Source: an uncultured Litoreibacter sp. (GTDB lineage: Bacteria; Pseudomonadota; Alphaproteobacteria; Rhodobacterales; Rhodobacteraceae). From it: a stretch of 64,000 nucleotides of DNA. Location of the stretch: the NCBI GenBank assembly GCA_938030665.1, contig CALHHY010000015.1, positions 35,892 through 99,891 of the forward strand, read 5' to 3'. Below, in pieces: positions 51,820-60,709 of the stretch (the first letter of the stretch is position 1; the number at the start of each line of letters is the position of its first letter). The translations under genes were made by a program, and so were the position numbers. Under the pieces are notes generated by a model that had not been told where the DNA came from, did not search any database, and saw nothing but the letters and a program-made list of their open reading frames with translations.

Positions 51820-52640
51820 TTGACCGCCCCCGCCGTGACGCCTGCCACAATGCGCCGCTGGAAAATGACGAAAAGCACCAGAAGCGGCAGCGAGCCCAGC
51901 ACCGCCGCCGGGAACAGTTGGTCGGGCTGGACATTCAGATTGCCCAGGAACCGGTAGACGCTGATCATGACGGTAAACTTCTCCGGCGAGGTCAGCAGCA
52001 GCAGCGGGTAGGTGAAATCATTCCACACCATCAGCGTGACAAACAGCGACAGCGTCGCGGTGGCCGGACCCAGAAGCGGACGGATGATATACCAGTAAAT
52101 TTGCCAGTCATTACAATTATCAAGCCGCGCGGCCTCCTCAAGCTCTTTCGGGATCGCGCCAATGAAGCTGGTGTAGAAAAAGACCGCAAGGGGCAGGTTC
52201 AGCGCGGTGAAGGCCAAGATGATGCCCAGATAGCTGTCAAGCAGCCCAAGGTTGCGGAAGATGACATAGATCGGTGTTATGGTCACGAAGGGCGGCGTGG
52301 CCAGGCCAAGCGCGACCAGCATGATCACCAGGCGGGTAAACCGGTTCGTCCGCCGCGCCAGCGGGTAGGCCGCCATCGAGCCCAGAAACGCCACCAGCAC
52401 CGTCACCGCCAAGGTGATCCCTATCGAGTTCACGACGGAGCGCAGATAGGCCATCTGCGACAGCGCGTTTACGTAATTGCCGAAATACAGGCGGTCCGGC
52501 AGGCCCAAAGGCTGCTCGACGATTTCGGCGGCGGTGCGCAGCGACATGGCGATCATATAGAAAACCGGCGTGAGCATCACCAGCACGATGCAGACCATCG
52601 CAGCCTGCGCGGCGAATGAGGCGATGCGCGGCAGGGTCAT
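51816..52640 (-). CDS. Sugar ABC transporter permease (MalG type)
   Basis: A 274-residue permease with six helices and the coupling EAA loop in IPKELEEAARLDNCNDWQIY, as in carbohydrate-uptake-1 family transporters. It overlaps the partner permease gene and the SDR gene by four bases each. Confidence 0.93.
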   Translation of the reverse strand: MTLPRIASFAAQAAMVCIVLVMLTPVFYMIAMSLRTAAEIVEQPLGLPDRLYFGNYVNALSQMAYLRSVVNSIGITLAVTVLVAFLGSMAAYPLARRTNRFTRLVIMLVALGLATPPFVTITPIYVIFRNLGLLDSYLGIILAFTALNLPLAVFFYTSFIGAIPKELEEAARLDNCNDWQIYWYIIRPLLGPATATLSLFVTLMVWNDFTYPLLLLTSPEKFTVMISVYRFLGNLNVQPDQLFPAAVLGSLPLLVLFVIFQRRIVAGVTAGAVK

Positions 52641-53506
52641 GTGTTTTCCTCCCGTCGGCGCAGGTAGCCGTTTTGCACCAAAGCCACCAGCACGACCATG
52701 ATTAGCATCACGATGGACAGGGCCGAGGCAAAGCCGAAACGGTAGGCGCCAAACAGGTTATTAACGATCTCAAGGCTCAGCGTATTGGTCGCCCGGTCGG
52801 GCCCACCGCGGGTCATGATAAATGGCAGCTCAAAGGTTTTCAGCGTGCCGATGGTGGACAGGATGATGTTGACAGTGAAGCTGCCGGCCAACAGCGGGCG
52901 TTCAAGATACCAGAACCGCTGCCACGATTTTGCGCCGTCGAGGCGCCCGGCCTCCTCGATCTCTTGCGGGATGTTGGCAAAGCCCACCAAAAAAATGGCC
53001 GTCGTGTAGCCGACAAACATCCAGACATGGGTGAAGGCGATGGCGTATAGCGCGGTGTCAGGATCACCCAGCCAGCCCCGCGCAAGGCTGTCCAGCCCGA
53101 CCGCCGCCAAAAGCGCGTTCAGCCCGCCAGAAAAGGGGGAGTAGATGAATTGCCAGACATAGCCCACCACGACGAAGGACATCATGGCCGGGGTGAACAG
53201 CACCGCGCGGCAGAAATTGCGGATCGCGGGCATCCGGTGCAAAAGTGCCGCGAATAGCAGGCCCAGCAGCGTCTGCACCACCACGACAATGACCGTGAAT
53301 TTCAGCGTGACCCAGATCGCATTCGCGTAGCGCGACCGCGACAGGAAGCGGTCGTAGTTCTTCCAGCCGACATATTCCGCCTCCCCCACGCCGCGGAAAT
53401 CGGTGAAGCTCATCTGCAGCGACAAAAGGATCGGGTAGATGAAGAAACACGCGATCACCAGCAGGGCCGGGGCCGTGAGCCAGTAGATGCGGAGGTTACG
53501 ATGCAT
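52637..53506 (-). CDS. Sugar ABC transporter permease (MalF type)
   Basis: A 289-residue permease with about six helices and the coupling loop IPQEIEEAGRLDGAKSWQRF. ATG at 53506 (MHRNLRIYW) is chosen over a longer GC-rich reading to 53614 that would begin near the binding-protein stop and encodes no membrane segment. Confidence 0.93.
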   Translation of the reverse strand: MHRNLRIYWLTAPALLVIACFFIYPILLSLQMSFTDFRGVGEAEYVGWKNYDRFLSRSRYANAIWVTLKFTVIVVVVQTLLGLLFAALLHRMPAIRNFCRAVLFTPAMMSFVVVGYVWQFIYSPFSGGLNALLAAVGLDSLARGWLGDPDTALYAIAFTHVWMFVGYTTAIFLVGFANIPQEIEEAGRLDGAKSWQRFWYLERPLLAGSFTVNIILSTIGTLKTFELPFIMTRGGPDRATNTLSLEIVNNLFGAYRFGFASALSIVMLIMVVLVALVQNGYLRRREENT

Positions 53507-53576
53507 TGTCGGGCTTTCTTGTGGATGGCGCGGCGGGGCCCGCTGAGGGGTGAGGCCAGCCGCTTTTGGTCGCCCC

Positions 53577-54806
53577 TTATAGCGCGTCTTCGACGACCTC
53601 GTCCCACCGTTCAAGCACGGCCTCGTTTGATTTTTCCGTGTCCAGAAGGAAGCCGGTCAAGCTATCCCAGATTTCCCTCTCCAGCGGCTTCGGCCAATCC
53701 AGCACGGCGAAAGGATACATGATCACCCCGCCATCGACGCGAGCCTGATCATACGGCGCGGCCAGATCCGGCGTGCCGCTGGCCCCACCCTGAAACGGGC
53801 TGTAGGCGCTCTCCGCGTCCAGCATCTTTTGCAGGTTTGCGGCCTCGGCAAAGAACTCGACAAAGCGGCGCGCCTCTTCGGGATGCGCGGTCTGCGCGCT
53901 GATCGACCAGCCAATGCCGAACAGGTCCAACGCGACCCCGCTTGCTTTGTTCGATGGGATCGGTGCGAAGGCGAAATTCAAACCCTCCACCCCTGAGAAA
54001 TCGCCGATATTCCATGCGCCTTGCGGCATCATCGCGAAATTGCCGGCCTTGAACTCGGTCAGGGCGGTTGACCAGGGGTCCAGCCCCGCCTGCTCCTGCG
54101 GGTCAAGGCATTTACTGTCGATCAGGCCCCGCACCAGATCAACGGAGGCGTTGAAGCCGTCGGATTCGGTGAAAGATTTCTCCGCCAGTCCAAGCGCGCG
54201 GGCGGAATCCGTCTGCTCCAACCCGTTGGCAATCACAAAGAGCGGGGCAGAAAAACCGCCGGTGAAGATCATCGGCCGGATCCCCGCCGCATCAAGCATC
54301 CGGCATGCCGCGTGAAGCTCGTTGATCGTGGTCGGGGCCTTGTTGATCCCGGCTTGGGCCAGCAGGTCCATGTTGACGAAATTTCCCATACCGATGACTT
54401 CAAGCGGCATGATGTAGATCGCACCATCGCTAGTGACCGACGGAACAAGGGAGGGTTCCAACCGGCCGTACCATTCGGAGCCCGTGCCCAGATCGGCAAG
54501 CAGGCCTGCGCCCGCCCAGATATCAACCAGCGGCATGTCGGTCATCATGACGTCAGGGGCATTGTTGCCCTGCAGGCGCGGCGGCAGCACCACATCTGTG
54601 TCGAGGCGGCTGATATAAGACAGCTCCACATCAATGTCGGGGTTGGCCGCTTCGAAATCCGCGATCAGGTCCGGCAGGCCCGCAGGCTCAGCCTCGTTAC
54701 CCTTCCAGGCCGTCACGTCCAATGTAACCGACTGGGCGACAGCCGCATGCCCCAAAACCATCCCTGACACCGCTGCACCGAAAAAGGCGCGCTTGATCCT
54801 CCGCAT
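53577..54806 (-). CDS. Sugar ABC transporter substrate-binding protein
   Basis: A 409-residue periplasmic binding protein of the MalE/UgpB class with a signal peptide (RAFFGAAVSGMVLGHAAVAQ) and family-1 features such as ADFEAANPDIDVELSYI and QGNNAPDVMMTDMP. A strong GGAGGA site precedes ATG at 54806. First gene of the uptake operon; no ATPase gene occurs in the operon, so a shared ATPase is expected. Divergent from gntR with a 177-base AT-rich gap. Confidence 0.93.
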   Translation of the reverse strand: MRRIKRAFFGAAVSGMVLGHAAVAQSVTLDVTAWKGNEAEPAGLPDLIADFEAANPDIDVELSYISRLDTDVVLPPRLQGNNAPDVMMTDMPLVDIWAGAGLLADLGTGSEWYGRLEPSLVPSVTSDGAIYIMPLEVIGMGNFVNMDLLAQAGINKAPTTINELHAACRMLDAAGIRPMIFTGGFSAPLFVIANGLEQTDSARALGLAEKSFTESDGFNASVDLVRGLIDSKCLDPQEQAGLDPWSTALTEFKAGNFAMMPQGAWNIGDFSGVEGLNFAFAPIPSNKASGVALDLFGIGWSISAQTAHPEEARRFVEFFAEAANLQKMLDAESAYSPFQGGASGTPDLAAPYDQARVDGGVIMYPFAVLDWPKPLEREIWDSLTGFLLDTEKSNEAVLERWDEVVEDAL

Positions 54807-54983
54807 AGCATCCTCCGCTTTTATCAATATCATATATTATTTTTTCTATTTGCTAACATGTTCGAAAATATGTCAATTGTCTTACTGGCAAAAACTGTGC
54901 AAAAAATATCCCATCGCGGAGTTTTCGAATATTGCGCAGCCGGTTCGCGATCTCCCGGCTGCTGCAACGTCAAGGAGCCGACG

Positions 54984-55652
54984 GTGGCAAAAACTTCGGG
55001 CGATCCCACATCCATCTATTCCCGACTGCTGAGCGACATTGGCGCGGGCGTGTTTCCCGGCGGCACGCGTTTGAAGGTGCAGGACCTTGCTGATCGCTAT
55101 GGTACCTCGATTATCCCGGTACGCGAAGCGTTGCGTTTGCTGCAGGGCGAGGGGATCGTCACCATCGCGCAAAACAAGGGGGCAACGGTCGCCAAATTCG
55201 ACGCCGACGCCCTGCGCGACATCTTCGAAGTGCTGCAGCTTCTTGAACCCTATTTCGTGGAGACCTTCGCCAAAAGCTGTACCGAGGCCGACCTAAAAGC
55301 CCTTGAAGACATACAGGCCGCCCTTGAGGCCACTCCGATCGAAGAGAAGAAGACCTTCACCGAGCTGGATTTGCAATTCCACGAATATGTCGCCCGCAAA
55401 CATTACAACTGGCGTGCGCTGAGCATCTGGCGTCTGCAACGACGGATTTTGAACGCGCTGGCGATGAATGTGCCCATCTCGCGCGCCCGCCATGGCGAGA
55501 TACTGCGCGAACACCGCACCCTGATCACGGCCTTCCGCGACAGCGACACGGAGGCCGCGCTGGCCTGCATCAAGCAACATGTCAAAGGCGCGGGCGACCA
55601 GATGTATCTGCAGCTCAAAACCAACCGAGCGACCAACGCGCCAGCATATTGA
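54984..55652 (+). CDS. GntR/FadR-family regulator
   Basis: A 222-residue regulator with an N-terminal winged helix (VQDLADRYGTSIIPVREALR) and a C-terminal FCD domain with Asp/His metal ligands (ELDLQFHEYVA; REHRTLITAF; IKQHVKGAGD). GTG at 54984 with AAGGAG seven bases upstream is a clear start; an open frame upstream to 54858 has no support. It faces the sugar ABC operon and is probably its regulator, though the carnitine-type operon 163 bases downstream is another possible target. Confidence 0.87.
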   Translation: MAKTSGDPTSIYSRLLSDIGAGVFPGGTRLKVQDLADRYGTSIIPVREALRLLQGEGIVTIAQNKGATVAKFDADALRDIFEVLQLLEPYFVETFAKSCTEADLKALEDIQAALEATPIEEKKTFTELDLQFHEYVARKHYNWRALSIWRLQRRILNALAMNVPISRARHGEILREHRTLITAFRDSDTEAALACIKQHVKGAGDQMYLQLKTNRATNAPAY

Positions 55653-55815
55653 CGCCCGGACCTGCCAGCAACGGCGGCGATGTCAAAACAGACCGATGAT
55701 TTCCTTGAGTGATCCGGCCAATGATGTCTGATTCTGGATAGTTTTTGTCATATTCGAGATGAGACAGGGCCAGAAATCCGCTTTAGTTGACAGCGAACCA
55801 TTGGGAGACGGTGCC

Positions 55816-56976
55816 ATGCAATTCGGGTTGCGCGACGAGCAGGAAATGATCGTATCGACGGTCCGCGCTTTCGTGGAGAAAGAGATTTACCCGCATGAGG
55901 CCGAGGTTGAACGCACCGGCGAGGTTCCGGTAGAGTTGGGCGAGGCGATCAAGCAGAAATGTATCGATCTTGGCTTTTACGCCTGCAACTTCCCCGAAGA
56001 GGTCGGCGGCGCAGGCCTGAGCCATCTGGATTTCACCCTGGTCGAGCGGGAGCTGGGGCGTGGATCCATGGCGCTGACGCATTTCTTTGGCCGCCCGCAA
56101 AACATCCTGATGGCCTGCGAAGGCGAGCAGCGCGATCGCTACCTGCTGCCTGCCGTCCGCGGGGAACGCATGGACGCGCTTGCCATGACGGAGCCGGACG
56201 CCGGATCAGATGTACGCGGCATGAAATGTCAGGCGGTGCGTGATGGCGGTGACTGGGTGGTGAATGGCTCCAAACATTTCATCTCGGGAGCGGAGCACGC
56301 CGATTTCTTCATCGTTTTTGTGGCCACCGGGGTGGATGACACGCCGAAAGGCCCCAAGAAACGCATCACCACCTTCCTTGTCGATCGCGGCACGCCCGGG
56401 TTTGAGGTGCGCAACGGTTACAATTCGGTCAGCCACAAGGGCTACAAGAACTGCATCCTCAGTTTTGATGATTGCCGATTGCCCAACACTCAGGTGCTGG
56501 GTGAAGTCGATGGCGGCTTTGCGGTGATGAACGAATGGCTTTACGCCACCCGGCTTACGGTTGCGGCTTTCAGCGTGGGCAGGGCGCGGCGCTGTTTTGA
56601 CATGGGGCTGCATTACGCGGCGGAGCGCACGCAGTTTGGCCAGCCGATTGGGCGGTTTCAGGGCGTGGGCTTTCAGATCGCCGACATGATCACCGAAATT
56701 GATGCCGCTGATTGGCTGACACTGGCCGCCGCCTGGCGACTTGACCAGAACCTGCCCGCCAACCGTGAGATCGCGTCGGCCAAGCTCTACGCCTCCGAGA
56801 TGCTGGCGCGGGTCACCGACACCACGCTGCAAATTTTCGGCGGCATGGGGCTGATGGATGATTTCCCGATTGAGCGTTTCTGGCGCGATGCGCGGGTCGA
56901 ACGCATCTGGGACGGCACGTCGGAGATCCAGCGCCACATCATTTCCCGCGACCTGCTGCGGCCTCTGGGTTCCTGA
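55816..56976 (+). CDS. Acyl-CoA dehydrogenase family protein (CaiA-like role)
   Basis: A 386-residue flavin acyl-CoA dehydrogenase with FAD/substrate motifs AMTEPDAGSDVRGMKC and a C-terminal QIFGGMGLMDDFPIERFWRD. At the place where most family members have the catalytic Glu (YEG), this one reads IWDGTSEIQ, so Glu is replaced by Asp. Within the operon it would oxidise gamma-butyrobetainyl-CoA to crotonobetainyl-CoA. GGGAGAC precedes ATG at 55816. The 163 bases before it hold no other gene. The stop shares an A with the start of the next gene. Confidence 0.88.
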   Translation: MQFGLRDEQEMIVSTVRAFVEKEIYPHEAEVERTGEVPVELGEAIKQKCIDLGFYACNFPEEVGGAGLSHLDFTLVERELGRGSMALTHFFGRPQNILMACEGEQRDRYLLPAVRGERMDALAMTEPDAGSDVRGMKCQAVRDGGDWVVNGSKHFISGAEHADFFIVFVATGVDDTPKGPKKRITTFLVDRGTPGFEVRNGYNSVSHKGYKNCILSFDDCRLPNTQVLGEVDGGFAVMNEWLYATRLTVAAFSVGRARRCFDMGLHYAAERTQFGQPIGRFQGVGFQIADMITEIDAADWLTLAAAWRLDQNLPANREIASAKLYASEMLARVTDTTLQIFGGMGLMDDFPIERFWRDARVERIWDGTSEIQRHIISRDLLRPLGS

Positions 56977-59009
56977 TGCGGCGGCTGGACCGGCTGCTTC
57001 GGCCCCGCTCCATCGCGGTGATTGGCGGCGGGACGTGGTGCGAGAATGTGATCGCGCAATGCCAGAAGATCGGCTTTGAAGGCGCAATCTGGCCCGTGCA
57101 TCCCACCCGCGCGCAGCTGGGCGGCCTGCCTGCCTTTGCCGATGTGGCGCACCTGCCCGACGCCCCCGATGCAAGCTTCATAGGCGTCAACCGCGGCGCC
57201 ACGATTGACCTTGTCGCCGCGCTCTCAGACCGTGGCGCGGGCGGGGCCGTGTGCTTTGCCTCCGGCTTTCGGGAGGCTGTGGCGGAAACATCGGATGGGG
57301 CCGACAAGCAGACCGCGCTGTTGCAGGCTGCGGGCGACATGCCGATCCTCGGCCCGAATTGCTACGGCATGCTCAATTACCTCGACGGCGCCGCCCTGTG
57401 GCCGGATCAACATGGCGGGCTGCGGGCGGACAGCGGGGTGGCCATCGTCACCCAATCTTCGAACATCGCGATCAACCTGACCATGCAGAACCGCGGCCTG
57501 CCGCTGGCCTATGTGGTGACGGCAGGCAATCAGGCCCAGAACGGGGTCGCCGATATCGCCCGCGCGCTTTTGGCGGACGCCCGTGTCACCGCGATTGCGC
57601 TGCATGTTGAGGGGATCAGCGACTTGCGGGCCTATGAGGCCCTCGCGCGGGAAGCGGCAGAAGCGGGCACGCCCGTGATCGCGCTCAAGGTCGGCAAGTC
57701 GGATCAGGCGCGGACCGCGACCGTGTCGCACACTGCATCGCTTGCGGGCAGCGACGCGGGGGCAAGCGCGTTTCTGTCCCGGATAGGGATTGCCCGCGTT
57801 CACAGCCTGACGGAGATGTTGGAAACACTGAAGCTGCTGCATATCGCGGGGCCGCTGGCGTCGAACCGGATCGCTTCCATGTCCTGCTCCGGCGGGGAGG
57901 CCTCGTTGATGGCCGACAGCGCGGACGGGTTGGCGCTGAGCTTCCCACCTTTGAATGACGCACAGAAACAGGGGCTGCGCGCCGCATTGGGTCCGAAGGT
58001 CGCGCTGGCCAATCCGTTGGATTACCACACCTATATCTGGGGCGATCCGGCGGCGATGACGGCCACGTTCACCGCGATGATGCGGGGCGATCTCGTGCTT
58101 GGCTGCGTGGTGCTCGACTTTCCGCGCGGTGACCGTTGTGACGCCGCCGCGTGGGAGCCGGTGATCGCCGCCGTCGCAGACACGCAAGCCGCCACGGGGC
58201 GGCAGATGGCGATCCTGGCCTCCCTGCCCGAAACCATGCCGGAGGAGATCGCGACCCGTCTGACCGAAATGGGCATCGTCCCGTTTGCCGGCGCGGATGA
58301 CACTTTGCGTGCAATCGAAACAGCTGCGTGGCTGGGTCGCACGACACCCAAACTCGAGCCGGTATTGCTGCCAAAACCCGGTCCTTCCGCAGGGATCCTA
58401 ACCGAGGCGGAAGCCAAATCAGCGCTGGCCGCGCATGGTCTGCGGGTGCCGCGTGCCGAATTGGCGCGCTCACCCGACGCCGCCGCTCAAATTGCGGAAG
58501 CCATCGGTTTCCCGGTCGTGCTTAAAGGCATGGGGTTGGCCCATAAGTCGGAGGCCGGGGCGGTACGGTTGAACCTTGGCGCCCCCGATCAGGTATGCAA
58601 GGCCGGGCAGGCCATGCCCGCCGCCGATTTTCTGGTTGAGGAAATGGTGACAGGCGGGGTGGCCGAACTGCTGATCGGCGTGCTGCGCGACACCGCGCAT
58701 GGCTACGTGTTGACCCTTGGGACGGGTGGTGTCCTGACTGAATTGATGCAGGACACCACCAGCCTGCTGGTCCCGGCCTCCCGCGAAGACGTCGGCGCGG
58801 CGCTGAAATCCTTACGCATCGCTGCGCTGCTTGACGGGTATCGCGGGGCGCGCCGCGCGGATTGGCCAAGCATCATTGACAGCATTATGGCTGTACAGGC
58901 CTATGTGCAGGCCACCCACCCGCAGGAGGTTGAGATCAACCCGCTGATCGCCACCCCCACCACCGCCGTCGCCGCCGACGCCCTGATCACTTTCGGAGAC
59001 CAGACATGA
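56976..59009 (+). CDS. ADP-forming-type acyl-CoA synthetase (betaine-CoA ligase candidate)
   Basis: A 677-residue protein. An N-terminal CoA-binding domain (RPRSIAVIGGGTWCENVI) and succinyl-CoA-synthetase-like domains with the phospho-His in TVSHTASLAGSDAG are followed by an ATP-grasp domain (GFPVVLKGMGLAHKSEAGAV; TGGVLTELMQDTTS). It would link gamma-butyrobetaine or carnitine to CoA, taking the place of the CaiB transferase/CaiC ligase of enterobacteria. One-base overlap with the upstream gene, four-base overlap with caiD. Confidence 0.85.
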   Translation: MRRLDRLLRPRSIAVIGGGTWCENVIAQCQKIGFEGAIWPVHPTRAQLGGLPAFADVAHLPDAPDASFIGVNRGATIDLVAALSDRGAGGAVCFASGFREAVAETSDGADKQTALLQAAGDMPILGPNCYGMLNYLDGAALWPDQHGGLRADSGVAIVTQSSNIAINLTMQNRGLPLAYVVTAGNQAQNGVADIARALLADARVTAIALHVEGISDLRAYEALAREAAEAGTPVIALKVGKSDQARTATVSHTASLAGSDAGASAFLSRIGIARVHSLTEMLETLKLLHIAGPLASNRIASMSCSGGEASLMADSADGLALSFPPLNDAQKQGLRAALGPKVALANPLDYHTYIWGDPAAMTATFTAMMRGDLVLGCVVLDFPRGDRCDAAAWEPVIAAVADTQAATGRQMAILASLPETMPEEIATRLTEMGIVPFAGADDTLRAIETAAWLGRTTPKLEPVLLPKPGPSAGILTEAEAKSALAAHGLRVPRAELARSPDAAAQIAEAIGFPVVLKGMGLAHKSEAGAVRLNLGAPDQVCKAGQAMPAADFLVEEMVTGGVAELLIGVLRDTAHGYVLTLGTGGVLTELMQDTTSLLVPASREDVGAALKSLRIAALLDGYRGARRADWPSIIDSIMAVQAYVQATHPQEVEINPLIATPTTAVAADALITFGDQT

Positions 59010-59791
59010 CCGACACCCCGATAAAAACTACCACGCGCGGACATGTGCTGGAGGTCACGCTGGACCGCCCCAAGGCCAATGCCATCGACCTGGCGACGAG
59101 CCGTATCATGGGGGAGATCTTCACCGACTTCCGCGACAACCCTGACCTGCGCGTGGCGCTCATAACCGGCGCGGGCGAGAAGTTTTTTTGCCCCGGTTGG
59201 GACCTGAAAGCCGCCGCTGATGGCGATGCAGTGGATGGCGATTACGGCAAGGGCGGGTTTGGCGGGTTGCAGGAACTCAGGGGCCTGAACAAGCCGGTGA
59301 TTGCCGCCGTAAACGGCATTTGCTGCGGCGGCGGGTTGGAGCTGGCTTTGTCAGCCGACATCATCCTTGCAGCGGATCATGCCAGCTTCGCGCTGCCCGA
59401 AATCCGGTCCGGCACGGTGGCAGACGCGGCCTCCGTCAAGCTGCCAAAGCGCATCCCATACCACATCGCGATGGAGATGCTTTTTACCGGCCGCTGGCTC
59501 GACGTCGACGAGGCCGCACGGTGGGGGCTGATCAACCATATCCATAGCGGAGACACGCTGATGGCGGAGGCGCGCAAGATGGCCGACCTGTTGGCCTCCG
59601 GCCCGCCGCTTGTCTACGCGGCCATCAAGGAAGTCGTGCGGGAGGCCGAAGACATGAAATTTCAGGACGCCATGAACCGCATCACCAAAAGCCAGTTCCC
59701 AACGGTGGAGACGCTCTACCGGTCCGAGGATCAGCTGGAAGGCGCGCGCGCCTTTGCCGAGAAACGAGACCCCGTCTGGAAAGGGAAATAA
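59006..59791 (+). CDS. caiD: Carnitinyl-CoA dehydratase (crotonobetainyl-CoA hydratase)
   Basis: A 261-residue crotonase-fold enzyme. It shares distinctive stretches with CaiD: GWDLKAAADGDAVDGDYGKG, the two catalytic Glu in GGGLELALSADIILA and ASFALPEIRSG, and the tail AFAEKRDPVWKGK. It interconverts L-carnitinyl-CoA and crotonobetainyl-CoA. It is coupled to the ligase gene and three bases from the next gene. Confidence 0.92.
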   Translation: MTDTPIKTTTRGHVLEVTLDRPKANAIDLATSRIMGEIFTDFRDNPDLRVALITGAGEKFFCPGWDLKAAADGDAVDGDYGKGGFGGLQELRGLNKPVIAAVNGICCGGGLELALSADIILAADHASFALPEIRSGTVADAASVKLPKRIPYHIAMEMLFTGRWLDVDEAARWGLINHIHSGDTLMAEARKMADLLASGPPLVYAAIKEVVREAEDMKFQDAMNRITKSQFPTVETLYRSEDQLEGARAFAEKRDPVWKGK

Positions 59792-59794
59792 CCC

Positions 59795-60709
59795 ATGCCT
59801 TTGACCATGAACCGCAACGTATTCATCACCTGCGCCGTGACCGGTTCGGGCGGCACGCAAGACAAGTCCCCCCATGTCCCGCGCAGCCCCGAGCAGATCG
59901 CGAATTCCGCGATTGACGCGGCCAAGGCCGGGGCAGCGGTGGTCCATTGCCATGTCCGTGATCCAGACACGGGGGCCCCCTCGCGCAAGCTGGAATACTA
60001 CCGGGAGGTCACCGACCGCATCCGCGCGGCAGAGGTAGACGTGGTGCTAAACCTGACCGCCGGGATGGGCGGCGACATCGTTTTCGGCGGCGTCGAAAAC
60101 CCATTGCCGGCGGACGATGGCACCGACATGGTCGGCGCGTCCGAGCGCATGGCCCATATCGCTGAATGCCTGCCCGAAATTTGCACACTCGACTGCGGCA
60201 CGATGAATTTTGCCGAGGCCGACTACGTCATGACCAACACGCCCGGCATGCTGCGCGCCATGGGACAGATGATGACCGACCTTGGCGTCAAGCCCGAGAT
60301 CGAGGCGTTTGACACGGGCCATCTATGGTTCGCCAAGCAGCTTGTAGCGGAGGGTATACTGACCGCCCCCGCCCTGGTGCAGCTCTGCATGGGGGTGCCC
60401 TGGGGCGCACCGAATGACCTCAACACCTTCATGGCGATGGTCAATAATGTACCCGCCGATTGGCACTGGTCGGCCTTCTCGCTTGGCCGCGATCAGATGC
60501 CCTATGTTGGGGCCTCGGTGCTGGCAGGCGGCAATGTGCGCGTGGGGCTGGAAGATAACCTGTTCCTTGAAAAAGGCGTGCTGGCCACAAACGCGCAACT
60601 TGTCGAAAAATCGGCGACGATCATCGAAAATCTGGGCGCGAAGGTGATGGGCCCGGCCGAGGTGCGCGCAGCGCTTGGGTTGACCAAACGCGCGCCGGTC
60701 TCCGCATGA
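59795..60709 (+). CDS. Beta-keto acid cleavage enzyme (3-dehydrocarnitine type)
   Basis: A 304-residue BKACE (DUF849) protein. Zinc ligands lie in VVHCHVRDPDTG (two His) and in EIEAFDTGHLWFAKQL. With acetyl-CoA such enzymes cleave a beta-keto acid; next to carnitine dehydrogenase the substrate is 3-dehydrocarnitine, giving acetoacetate and betainyl-CoA. Overlaps the following dehydrogenase gene by four bases. Confidence 0.93.
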   Translation: MPLTMNRNVFITCAVTGSGGTQDKSPHVPRSPEQIANSAIDAAKAGAAVVHCHVRDPDTGAPSRKLEYYREVTDRIRAAEVDVVLNLTAGMGGDIVFGGVENPLPADDGTDMVGASERMAHIAECLPEICTLDCGTMNFAEADYVMTNTPGMLRAMGQMMTDLGVKPEIEAFDTGHLWFAKQLVAEGILTAPALVQLCMGVPWGAPNDLNTFMAMVNNVPADWHWSAFSLGRDQMPYVGASVLAGGNVRVGLEDNLFLEKGVLATNAQLVEKSATIIENLGAKVMGPAEVRAALGLTKRAPVSA

